In this document: positions 26,367-32,876 of the stretch, piece by piece
How positions within the stretch are numbered: position 1 is the first letter of the stretch
How the letters are laid out: each line of letters begins with the position of its first letter
Source: Nitrospirota bacterium
GTDB taxonomy: Bacteria; Nitrospirota_A; Leptospirillia; Leptospirillales; Leptospirillaceae
NCBI GenBank assembly: GCA_021844645.1
Contig: JAKBTA010000007.1
Location: forward strand, 1 to 32,876
Reading direction: 5' to 3'
DNA: 32,876 nucleotides
Program-made: the position numbers and the translations under genes
Notes under the pieces: model-generated
The model's database searches: none
What the model saw: the letters and a program-made list of their open reading frames with translations, nothing else
What the model was told of the DNA's origin: nothing

Positions 26367-26822
26367 ATGAAAAAAAGACTTTCGCTTCTCGCAGCAACCT
26401 TACTCTTACTGGCCGGCGCACCTTATGCCCAGGCGAAAACTTCAGAGGCGCCAGTCCTGAGCATTCTGAACCACCATAATCAAGAGAAGATCCACGGGAG
26501 ATCCATACGCCTTGTCCTCAGGATCACCCCCTCTCCCGATCGGCACCATCCCATTCACCTCCATGTCTATGTCAATGGGAAAATGGCCACGATGGTCTCG
26601 ATCAGTTCCGCCAAAAAAGTGCTCACCCTTCACCATCTCCCAAAGGGAAAAGACGTGATTTCCTTTGTCCAGGCCAATCCTGTGACCCATAAAGAGATGG
26701 GCGATGATATGGCTGGAATGGATATGGGTGACATGTCCGGGATGGATGACACAAACAAAGGCTCGGGAAAAATGGGCACAGGAAAGGCCATTGAAAAGAA
26801 AATAACCGTTACCGTTCAGTGA
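26367..26822 (+). CDS. secreted His/Met-rich protein, possible copper binding
   Basis: 151 residues, not a family I can name. The signal peptide is MKKRLSLLAATLLLLAG with likely cleavage after AQA (residue 23). The mature 128 residues begin with beta-strand-like sequence and a His cluster (HH at 36-37; HHPIHLH at 60-66; HH at 89-90). They resemble a small Ig-like periplasmic domain. Residues 111-128 are Met/Asp-rich, with six Met in 16 residues (Met111, 115, 118, 120, 123, 126) in MxxM/MxM spacing, followed by a Lys/Gly linker and a last strand (KKITVTVQ). Met-rich and His-rich segments of this kind bind Cu(I) and Cu(II) in periplasmic copper-handling proteins, so copper tolerance is a reasonable inference. 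No known copper gene is adjacent. Confidence 0.75.
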   Translation: MKKRLSLLAATLLLLAGAPYAQAKTSEAPVLSILNHHNQEKIHGRSIRLVLRITPSPDRHHPIHLHVYVNGKMATMVSISSAKKVLTLHHLPKGKDVISFVQANPVTHKEMGDDMAGMDMGDMSGMDDTNKGSGKMGTGKAIEKKITVTVQ

Positions 26823-26840
26823 GCGCCCTCAGGCGCTCAC
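26819..26840. terminator. perfect hairpin shared by two convergent genes, containing both stop codons
   Basis: GTGAGCGCC and GGCGCTCAC form a nine-base-pair stem around the loop CTCA. The + gene's TGA (26820-26822) lies in one arm, and the - gene's stop (26831-26829) lies in the loop. No T-run follows on either side, so intrinsic termination is not proven. A bidirectional mRNA 3'-end barrier is more likely. Confidence 0.5.
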
Positions 26841-27323
26841 TCCGTCAGAGGAAACAGGTTTCAGGGCGGGAGAACGTTTGGAAGATTCAGGCCTGATATT
26901 GAGAAGCGGCTGGAGCTGGAGGGGGTTTCGGGCCATTTCCCCCAGAGTATATCGATCAAGCTCCTCCATGAATTTATTCATCGCATTGGACAACACACCT
27001 TTTAAATAGCATACCGAATCAATGGGACACTTCCCTTTTATGCCATCGAGACACTCGACGATATAAAAGTCCGGCTCGCACATCCTGACAACATCCCCCA
27101 AGGTAATCTTGTCCGTTGCCGCATTATGGTAAAGACCACCATGTCTCCCTCTGATGGAATGGACAAGACCTTTTGCCGCAAGGTTCTGGACCACTTTCAT
27201 CAAATGATTTTTTGAAATCCCATAGCTTTTTGCGATCTCGGAGATATTAGAGCGCCGACCGGGATTGGAAGACAAATACAAAAGAACGCGAAGGGAATAA
27301 TCTGTATATTGGGTTAACTGCAT
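26829..27323 (-). CDS. Rrf2-family transcriptional regulator with a three-cysteine cluster motif
   Basis: 164 residues. The N-terminal winged helix begins MQLTQYTDYSLRVLLYLSS, as in NsrR-like members, with recognition helix GISKNHLMKVVQNL and wing RGRHGGLYH. Cys91, Cys99 and Cys105 (C-x7-C-x5-C) match the iron-sulfur ligand region of IscR/NsrR relatives, and Cys82 is an extra cysteine. An NO-, redox- or iron-sulfur-responsive repressor is the likely role. The spacing differs slightly from the E. coli proteins, so I do not assign a symbol. The last 30 residues are a polar tail. It lies 64 bases downstream of the Crp-type gene on the same strand. Confidence 0.88.
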   Translation of the reverse strand: MQLTQYTDYSLRVLLYLSSNPGRRSNISEIAKSYGISKNHLMKVVQNLAAKGLVHSIRGRHGGLYHNAATDKITLGDVVRMCEPDFYIVECLDGIKGKCPIDSVCYLKGVLSNAMNKFMEELDRYTLGEMARNPLQLQPLLNIRPESSKRSPALKPVSSDGVSA

Positions 27324-27387
27324 GGTCCGCCCCCGATTGGTATGATAATGTCCGATGCTGCTATCTCAGCAAACAAACAAGGAAAGG

Positions 27388-28065
27388 TCACTCTTTTGCG
27401 GATGACCAGTTTTCATATGTCATGTTCATAAAATGGTCAAGAGAGAGAACAATGACATGTCCTCTTTTGGAAAGATCCAGATATCCTGCTTTTTCCCATG
27501 ATCTTGTCAGCCGGATAGCACTCTCAACACTCGTCCCCGCCATGAGCGACAGACTTTTTCTCGTCACCTCAATCTCCACGGGATCTGTCCCGAGAGAAGA
27601 CAACCCCATATCCCGACTTTTCTTGCATAACGATACAATGACTCGTGCCAGGCGAATCTTCACCGGCTCGGGGGAAATCAGAAGACGCGACTGAAGATCC
27701 TGGACACGAACGCCGATCTCCCTGAAAAACCCTCTCCGGAAGGAAATCTCCGCAACCAGCGCATTCCTGATTTTTTCTGCGGAATATCCTTCGACAACCG
27801 AAGGTCTCTCCGCGCGGGCCGTTGCGGGATAAGGGAACTCCCCCAAAACGGCAAAACCTCCCAAAAACTCGGATGACTCAAGTCGCTCCGTAATAAACGG
27901 GTTGCCAAAAGGGCTCTCCTTGACCATCACAATACACCCCTCCCGAACGAGATAGAGGAAGTCCGGAAAATCTCCCTGATGAAAAAGAATACCATCTTTT
28001 TTGAGAAGCACACGCTTGTCAGGGGTGTGCTGATTAAACCAGTCCATAACGGAAGATTCATCCAC
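27388..28065 (-). CDS. Crp/Fnr-family transcriptional regulator, effector unknown
   Basis: 225 residues, GTG start with GGAGG six bases upstream. The N-terminal cyclic-nucleotide-fold beta-roll (LLKKDGILFHQGDFPDFLYLVREG) is followed by a dimer helix and a C-terminal winged helix (EVTRKSLSLMAGTSVESAIRLTRSWEKAGYL). In cAMP-binding members the phosphate cassette carries G-E-L and an R-[ST] pair. Here the matching segment reads LGGFAVLGEFPYPATARA, lacking both the Glu and the Arg. It also lacks Fnr-type N-terminal cysteines. Some other signal, or a ligand-free mode, is therefore likely. A palindrome at 28102-28117 in front of the gene may be its own operator. Confidence 0.9.
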   Translation of the reverse strand: MDESSVMDWFNQHTPDKRVLLKKDGILFHQGDFPDFLYLVREGCIVMVKESPFGNPFITERLESSEFLGGFAVLGEFPYPATARAERPSVVEGYSAEKIRNALVAEISFRRGFFREIGVRVQDLQSRLLISPEPVKIRLARVIVSLCKKSRDMGLSSLGTDPVEIEVTRKSLSLMAGTSVESAIRLTRSWEKAGYLDLSKRGHVIVLSLDHFMNMTYENWSSAKE

Positions 28066-28080
28066 GCGCTTCCTCCAGAG

Positions 28081-28109
28081 AGTCTAGGATATCCTTGTCC
28101 ATATGACAA
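28081..28109 (-). promoter_or_regulatory. candidate promoter of the Crp-type regulator gene
   Basis: On the minus strand TTGTCA (28109-28104) and TAGACT (28086-28081) lie 17 bases apart (5/6 and 4/6 matches). The -35 box sits inside the palindrome at 28102-28117, so a protein bound there would block this promoter, which suggests autorepression. Confidence 0.4.
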
Positions 28110-28117
28110 TGATCATA
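28102..28117. promoter_or_regulatory. Crp/Fnr-like dyad operator candidate
   Basis: TATGACAATGATCATA has perfect five-base arms TATGA/TCATA with a six-base spacer, the same geometry as the Crp box TGTGA-N6-TCACA. An overlapping dyad TTGTC-N5-GACAA spans 28095-28109. The dyad centre is about 40-45 bases upstream of a transcription start expected from AATAAT (28142-28147) on the + strand, the position typical of class II activation. Confidence 0.4.
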
Positions 28118-28189
28118 CTCCAGAAAAAAGTATTGCACGAGAATAATCCCACAGATGACTGTCATCCTTGGAAATCAAAGGAGTCGAAC

Positions 28190-28762
28190 ATGAATACCCG
28201 CCGCGACAGCCTCACGATCCACCCGACGATCAGGACACTTCCAAAGGTGAGGCAAGCCGCAATAGTCTGTCCCTTTTGCATTTTGGGGATCGCACTTATT
28301 TTCTGGGCAAAACCATCCTCAGGATCCACCGTGACGGGACTTGCTCTCTGGACCGTTATCATGCAGGGTTTTTCGGCGATATTTCTTGTTCTCGTTTTCA
28401 GGGCAGCCAAATCTGTCAGCGATACCATTGAAGAACAAAAGATCATCGAAAAAATCGCACTGCCAGAAAAAGAGCTTCTGGAGAAAGTCTACAGGACAGG
28501 ACGTTATGCCCCGATTGATACAAAACCCCACCCGGAACACATCCCGGAATGGATGGAACACAACAAAGGAATCCTGCAATCAATCATCGCCACATTTGAA
28601 AAGTGCCATGCCATTCCTACCGGATGCCGGGAGAAGATCAGGGAAAGTTTCCATCGGGGACTATCAGAACTGATCACGTCCCAGCCCGATGGAGGCAATT
28701 CTTTTGCCGTTCCCCGGCAGGAAGTCAAAAAAATGATAGACCAGCTCATGATGGATCTCTAA
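28190..28762 (+). CDS. two-helix membrane protein with a CPFC motif, unknown function
   Basis: 190 residues from the ATG at 28190, which has AAAGGAG six bases upstream. The frame opens at 28103, but that start would overlap the operator and has no ribosome binding site. A basic N-terminus leads to helix 1 (about 23-40) containing Cys27-Pro-Phe-Cys30 and helix 2 (about 48-70). A cytoplasmic-side domain of about 120 mainly helical, charged residues follows, with two further Cys (EKCHAIPTGCREK) and a HPEHIPEWMEH stretch. The gene is divergent from the Crp-type regulator and shares its control region, so it is a probable target. It ends eight bases from the convergent ligase gene. I do not recognise the family. 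Confidence 0.75.
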   Translation: MNTRRDSLTIHPTIRTLPKVRQAAIVCPFCILGIALIFWAKPSSGSTVTGLALWTVIMQGFSAIFLVLVFRAAKSVSDTIEEQKIIEKIALPEKELLEKVYRTGRYAPIDTKPHPEHIPEWMEHNKGILQSIIATFEKCHAIPTGCREKIRESFHRGLSELITSQPDGGNSFAVPRQEVKKMIDQLMMDL

Positions 28763-28770
28763 CTCCCCTG

Positions 28771-31458
28771 TCATGACTCCGACTGCATGCTCTCTGGCAA
28801 CAGACTGTTGACCATGGAGAAAAGTTCGAGGTTCAGCCTGGAAGTGGACTCTCTCGACAGGTCCCCGGGAGAGACAGGAGATCCGAACCGGAGTTCAATC
28901 TTGCCCGGCCTCGGGAAGCGGTTTTTTCTGGGATAAGCCTCATAACTCCCGATAATGCCGACCGGTATTACCGGGCAAGGAAAAGCCCCAAGCAGGTGGG
29001 CCGTTCCCGGTCTGAACATCTTGATTTTCCCATCGTGGGTTCGGTCTCCCTCGGGAAACACCAGTATTCCCTTTCCTTCCTCCAGCATCCTGTATGAAAC
29101 CCGAAGTGCCGAGGAGGCCTTGTCCGGATCGATCGAGATCACTCCAAAAAGATTTTTTAACGGATGAATCCTGGGATGGTCAAAAATCGGAGAAAAACCA
29201 AGAAGGACTGTTCTTGAAAGAATTTCATCCGGAAGAGCTGCCGAGATCAGAAATCCGTCAAGATAACTGCCATGGTTGGCTACAATGATAAAGGGCCCAT
29301 CAGGCCAAAGTGCCTTATAACCGGTAACGGTCTCATAAATCCACCCTTTTTCCGTTTTTTCAAAACGGGGGAAATCAACCCGAAAGAAAACGGAAGAAAT
29401 CCCTCTCAAAAACAGATGAAAAGCGCGCAAACCGGAGGACAGGCTCCGACCATCCGGAGAGAGAGGGCGATGAGGAACCTCAGCCTCTTCCTTTTCTGTC
29501 AGCGGAGTTTCCCAATAACGTCCTTCAAGTGCCTTTTTTTCCGTCACCATGAGACCGTTTGCCCACAGGGAAACAGCAACCATCAGATCCTTGACGGTCA
29601 AGATGTTGTTCAGCATGGCATCTTCAGGGATTCTGGCGCCAAAACCCTCTTCGAGGGCAGACACAAGCTCAAGGCGTCCAAGGGAATCAAGTCCAAGATC
29701 TATTTCGAGATGATCTTCCATTCTGACCGGGCGCTTGATCGTCAGAATTTCATTCAGGATGGCAAATGTTTTCTGTTCGATGGGGTCGACATCACCAGAT
29801 GCAACAGAAGTATTGTCCTGTAATTTTTCAGACTCCATCTCCTCAACGATTTCCGGCAGAAGGTACCGCTTGAGCTTCATCAGCCTGGTTCTTGGCAGCG
29901 GATCCCTGACGATCGAAAAACCTCCCATCCTGCTGTGCGACGGAAGGGACTGCTGCATCAGGTTGAACATATCTGTCACGATTGGAACAATATTGGTCCG
30001 TCCGGAACGCTGAAAACTCTCCATGTCAGGACGAACCAGCAACCATGGAACACCTTTCCGAAGAGTCACGGCGATCTCAGAAACCAGCGGGTCGGAAACC
30101 CACCGTGATTCGATTGCCTCGGGCTGGATTTTTTTTCCGTTCGGAAGAACCAGGAGCTCCTTCAGGCGCCCGGTCAGCGTTATATATCCGTCGGACAACT
30201 GTGCACGGTCCCCCGTGGAAAACCATCCGTCCTGATCGACAACAGACTCTCGACCATGACGCCCAAGCCAATAACAGGAGGCCACATTATCTCCCTTGAC
30301 CTGAAGCTCCCCTGATTCAGCGATCCTGACGGAAACCCCATCCAGGGGCCGGCCCACCGAGCCGATCTGAAATGCCTGGGGAACATTGAAAGAAACAACA
30401 GGTGAGGTCTCGGTCAATCCATAACCTTCAAGGAGCATAAGACCAAAGCCCATAAAATCCTCAATGATCTTGGGATCAAGGGGAGCCCCACCAGAAGAGA
30501 GGGCTCTCATGGAATCGCCAAAACGGGCATGAACAGCCGGGAACAGAACTCTTCCCGCGTTTTGAAATCCCAGCCTTGAAAGCTTTCTGACCGCTGGAGC
30601 CAGGAGAGACTTCGCAACGAACGCCTTGAAAGCCCCCTTCTGCCGGACACCTTCCATCAATTTTTGATGAAACCCTTCCCATATTGCAGGAACACCCGGG
30701 AAAAGGGCTATATGCATGTTCGTAAGACACCATGAAATTGTTTTGGGATGATTGTCCGGAACAAAGACCGGAACAGCACCCAGGAGCATCGGAAGGTGAA
30801 AAAGTCCCATCGCCGGATAAGCGTGATGAAGGGGCAACATCCCGATGACCCTGTCTCCTTTCCGGTAGATATTGAGACGGTCGAAGGCAAACACATCAAA
30901 AAGGATATTCCTGTGGGTCAGCGGGACTCCCTTTGCCATTCCTGTTGTTCCCGATGTCATCAGCAAAAAGGCAACATCATCACCATGTCCAGGAATGGAC
31001 CTTGCCTTGAGGGAAGACATCGCACCCTCCCTGTCTTCCGGAGACGGGAGACCGGAGACGGAAACACGAACGACCTCTCCCGTCCATATTCCGGAAATGG
31101 CATCTGCTCCAATAACCACAAGGCGATCGGCATCAAAGGTCTTGAGGTGAAAAACAATCTCCGCAGGAGGCATCATATGGTCGATCGCCATGACAATCCC
31201 GCCCCGCCCGAGAATGGCCATGGCCGCAAGGATCCAGGTCATGCATGGAGGACCTGTGAGGGCGACAATCAAGCCCGGCTCAGGACGTATCTGTTCCATG
31301 AGCTGGACAACCCTTGCGGCTGATGCCCACCCGTCATAGGTTACAGGCATAAGCTGACCATCCTTCTGGACAATATCCACTCCAAGTTCTCCATCAGGCT
31401 CTTCCTTGATCCTCTGAAAAAAACCATCAAACAGAGTTTCAGGATGATCAGTTCTCAT
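28771..31458 (-). CDS. fused acyl-CoA/acyl-ACP ligase, acyl carrier protein and acyltransferase
   Basis: 895 residues in three enzymatic parts. The AMP-forming ligase (about 1-540) has LLMTSGTTGMAKG near 167, YGLTETSPVV, GWFSTGDRAQ and GRLKELLVLPNGKKI. The acyl carrier domain (about 560-640) has the phosphopantetheine serine in DLGLDSLGR near 591. The PlsC-type acyltransferase (about 690-890) has VANHGSYLD (H-x4-D) near 727 and FPEGDRTHDG near 803. A fatty acid could be activated, loaded on the built-in carrier and passed to a lysophospholipid or glycerol phosphate by one chain. E. coli Aas carries acyltransferase and ligase in the opposite order without this carrier. The final acceptor is unknown. 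The ATG overlaps the upstream stop as ATGA. Confidence 0.9.
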   Translation of the reverse strand: MRTDHPETLFDGFFQRIKEEPDGELGVDIVQKDGQLMPVTYDGWASAARVVQLMEQIRPEPGLIVALTGPPCMTWILAAMAILGRGGIVMAIDHMMPPAEIVFHLKTFDADRLVVIGADAISGIWTGEVVRVSVSGLPSPEDREGAMSSLKARSIPGHGDDVAFLLMTSGTTGMAKGVPLTHRNILFDVFAFDRLNIYRKGDRVIGMLPLHHAYPAMGLFHLPMLLGAVPVFVPDNHPKTISWCLTNMHIALFPGVPAIWEGFHQKLMEGVRQKGAFKAFVAKSLLAPAVRKLSRLGFQNAGRVLFPAVHARFGDSMRALSSGGAPLDPKIIEDFMGFGLMLLEGYGLTETSPVVSFNVPQAFQIGSVGRPLDGVSVRIAESGELQVKGDNVASCYWLGRHGRESVVDQDGWFSTGDRAQLSDGYITLTGRLKELLVLPNGKKIQPEAIESRWVSDPLVSEIAVTLRKGVPWLLVRPDMESFQRSGRTNIVPIVTDMFNLMQQSLPSHSRMGGFSIVRDPLPRTRLMKLKRYLLPEIVEEMESEKLQDNTSVASGDVDPIEQKTFAILNEILTIKRPVRMEDHLEIDLGLDSLGRLELVSALEEGFGARIPEDAMLNNILTVKDLMVAVSLWANGLMVTEKKALEGRYWETPLTEKEEAEVPHRPLSPDGRSLSSGLRAFHLFLRGISSVFFRVDFPRFEKTEKGWIYETVTGYKALWPDGPFIIVANHGSYLDGFLISAALPDEILSRTVLLGFSPIFDHPRIHPLKNLFGVISIDPDKASSALRVSYRMLEEGKGILVFPEGDRTHDGKIKMFRPGTAHLLGAFPCPVIPVGIIGSYEAYPRKNRFPRPGKIELRFGSPVSPGDLSRESTSRLNLELFSMVNSLLPESMQSES

Positions 31459-32870
31459 GACCGCTTTCCTTTCGCTGGAGGCAATTCGACCGTTTCATGC
31501 AATTTTGGCAACATCCTGTCATTCCACCCAATGGATTGAAGTTTTTCCGAAAATCCAGCCATCGAGCGCTTTTCCCCATGAATCAAAAAGACCCGATCCG
31601 GAATCTTCATCGACCCACACCACGCAAGCAGGTCTCCTTGATCGGCATGGGCCGAAAACCCATTGATCATATGCGTCTGGATCCTGACATCGCGCATCTC
31701 CCCAAGAAGCCGGACCTTTTTCTCGCCGTCCACGATTGACCTGCCAAGGGTTCCTTCCGCCTGATATCCCACAAAAATCAGGGATGACAGGGGATTATCG
31801 ATATGACGCTCGAGATGGTAAACAATTCTTCCACCCGAGACCATTCCTGAACCGGCCATAATCACCGCATCGCGTCTGACGGCATTGATTTCCTGGGAGT
31901 CGCGGATTGAACGGGCCGTGACAAGCCCCGGAAATGAAAACGGATCTATGCCGCGAGCGATAACGGATTCCAGCTCAGGAGAAAGCTCGCTTCGAAACCG
32001 TTCAAACACCTCGGTCGCAGAAAGAGCCATCGGGGAATCAAGAAAAAAGAAAGTTCCGGGAGGAACCCTTTCTTCGCGGAAAAACTGCCCGAAAACCCAC
32101 AGAAGCTCCTGGGCCCGCTCCAGTGCGAACGTCGGGATCAGGACGTTACCGCCACCTGCAAGCGTCTGAGCCAGAACACGGGCCAACTCTTCGACCGATT
32201 CCTGTCTGGAACGATGAAGCCGGTCACCGTAGGTTGTCTCGACAAGGACATAGTCCGAGTCGACAGGGGGAGACCATGGCTTGACCAGAGAGACATTTCT
32301 CGGACCGAGATCGCCCGAAAAAAGGATTTTGGTCGTAACGCCTTTCTCCCGAACCAACACCTGAATCGAAGCAGAACCCAGGATGTGTCCTGCATCATGA
32401 AAAACTGCGACCACGTCAGGGTGAACCCTGACAGGCATCCGCAGGTCGACAGTCTGAAAAAGGGCCATCGTTTCGATCACATCGGAAATATTGTAGGAAG
32501 CATCATCTCTTTTGTGGATCACTCCCCGCACATGATTGTGCTGCCTGTCCCTTGCCTCTTCGTGAAGATGAGCGGCATCCTGGAGAACAATCCCCGCAAG
32601 AAGCCTTGTCGGAGCCGTTGCATAAATCGGCCCACGAAAACCCTGGCGAAAGAGAAGAGGCAACCTGCCACAATGGTCAAGGTGGGCATGGGTGAGAAGA
32701 ACGGCATCGATTTCTCTCGGATCAAAACCAAAGGGGTCCGACTGTCCGCCAAAAAGCTCATCAGCCCCCTGAAAAAGCCCACAGTCGACAAGAACCCTGA
32801 AACCGTCAAGTTCGAGAAGATGGCAGGAGCCTGTAACGCAAGAGGCCGCACCATGAAAAGAGAGTTTCAC
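31455..32870 (-). CDS. metallo-beta-lactamase/beta-CASP family RNase
   Basis: 471 residues, start GTG at 32870. Only six bases remain before the window edge, so upstream context is unseen, but the N-terminus KLSFHGAASCVTGSCHLLE matches the usual family start. The metallo-hydrolase core has THAHLDHCGRLP, HDAGHILGSASI and LFSGDLGP. The beta-CASP insert contains PTFALERAQELLW and FFLDSPMA. The closing motifs are ASGM-type MAGSGMVSGGR, GYQAEGTLGR and NGFSAHADQGDL. Relatives (CPSF73-like and bacterial YSH1-type) cleave RNA. It is followed by the ligase fusion through an ATGA overlap. Confidence 0.92.
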   Translation of the reverse strand: MKLSFHGAASCVTGSCHLLELDGFRVLVDCGLFQGADELFGGQSDPFGFDPREIDAVLLTHAHLDHCGRLPLLFRQGFRGPIYATAPTRLLAGIVLQDAAHLHEEARDRQHNHVRGVIHKRDDASYNISDVIETMALFQTVDLRMPVRVHPDVVAVFHDAGHILGSASIQVLVREKGVTTKILFSGDLGPRNVSLVKPWSPPVDSDYVLVETTYGDRLHRSRQESVEELARVLAQTLAGGGNVLIPTFALERAQELLWVFGQFFREERVPPGTFFFLDSPMALSATEVFERFRSELSPELESVIARGIDPFSFPGLVTARSIRDSQEINAVRRDAVIMAGSGMVSGGRIVYHLERHIDNPLSSLIFVGYQAEGTLGRSIVDGEKKVRLLGEMRDVRIQTHMINGFSAHADQGDLLAWCGSMKIPDRVFLIHGEKRSMAGFSEKLQSIGWNDRMLPKLHETVELPPAKGKRS

Positions 32871-32876
32871 AATCGA

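Noticed and set aside
28103..28189. Upstream start for the CPFC membrane protein
   Set aside because: The start codon lies within the operator dyad and lacks a ribosome binding site, while the ATG at 28190 has AAAGGAG.
28771..31458. Calling the fusion Aas
   Set aside because: The domain order is reversed and an internal acyl carrier domain is present, so function cannot be equated.

Overview
The window is a gene-dense stretch of a Gram-negative bacterial chromosome of roughly 50% GC by eye. It carries mostly core genes packed into short operons. Signal peptides, a likely outer-membrane barrel ending in Phe, a complete cobalamin methionine synthase and GDP-mannose synthesis genes all point to a diderm. 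My guess is an acidophilic Nitrospirota such as Leptospirillum. That rests on gene order and protein flavour alone, not on a marker gene, so treat it as inference. I see no rRNA, tRNA, CRISPR array, insertion sequence or prophage, and no gap between genes exceeds 300 bases.

Layout, left to right. Positions 86-3713 (+) hold a universal stress protein, PhoH, a membrane HD-domain phosphohydrolase and the RNase YbeY, each touching or overlapping the next. FtsY (+) follows and collides tail-to-tail with aroE (-), which is coupled to a small two-helix membrane protein. From 6038 (+) come uvrC and, two bases later, a 1030-residue membrane protein with three AAA-like modules whose catalytic motifs all look altered. 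This is the least explained gene here. Then thiC (+) is followed by a hairpin terminator lying directly against the ribosome binding site of a two-gene methionine synthase locus, in which the reactivation domain and the catalytic chain are separate proteins.

Positions 15825-19178 (-) form a tight operon of typA, a secreted cyclophilin and a PhnP-like metallo-hydrolase, driven by a very good sigma70-type promoter. rlmI (-), a small outer-membrane-like protein (+), and the recO and era genes (-) follow. Next come manC and manB (+), which together make GDP-mannose from fructose-6-phosphate, and a secreted His/Met-rich protein (+) that may bind copper.

The right end has two regulators on the minus strand (Rrf2 family and Crp/Fnr family). 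A divergent unknown two-helix membrane protein shares a palindromic operator candidate with the Crp-type gene. The window closes with a fused acyl-ligase/ACP/acyltransferase translationally coupled to an upstream beta-CASP metallo-beta-lactamase RNase.

The best candidates for something new are the triple-AAA membrane protein (7891-10983), the leader and terminator in front of the split methionine synthase, the ectodomain-less 7TM-HD protein, and the Crp-type operator with its divergent CPFC membrane protein.
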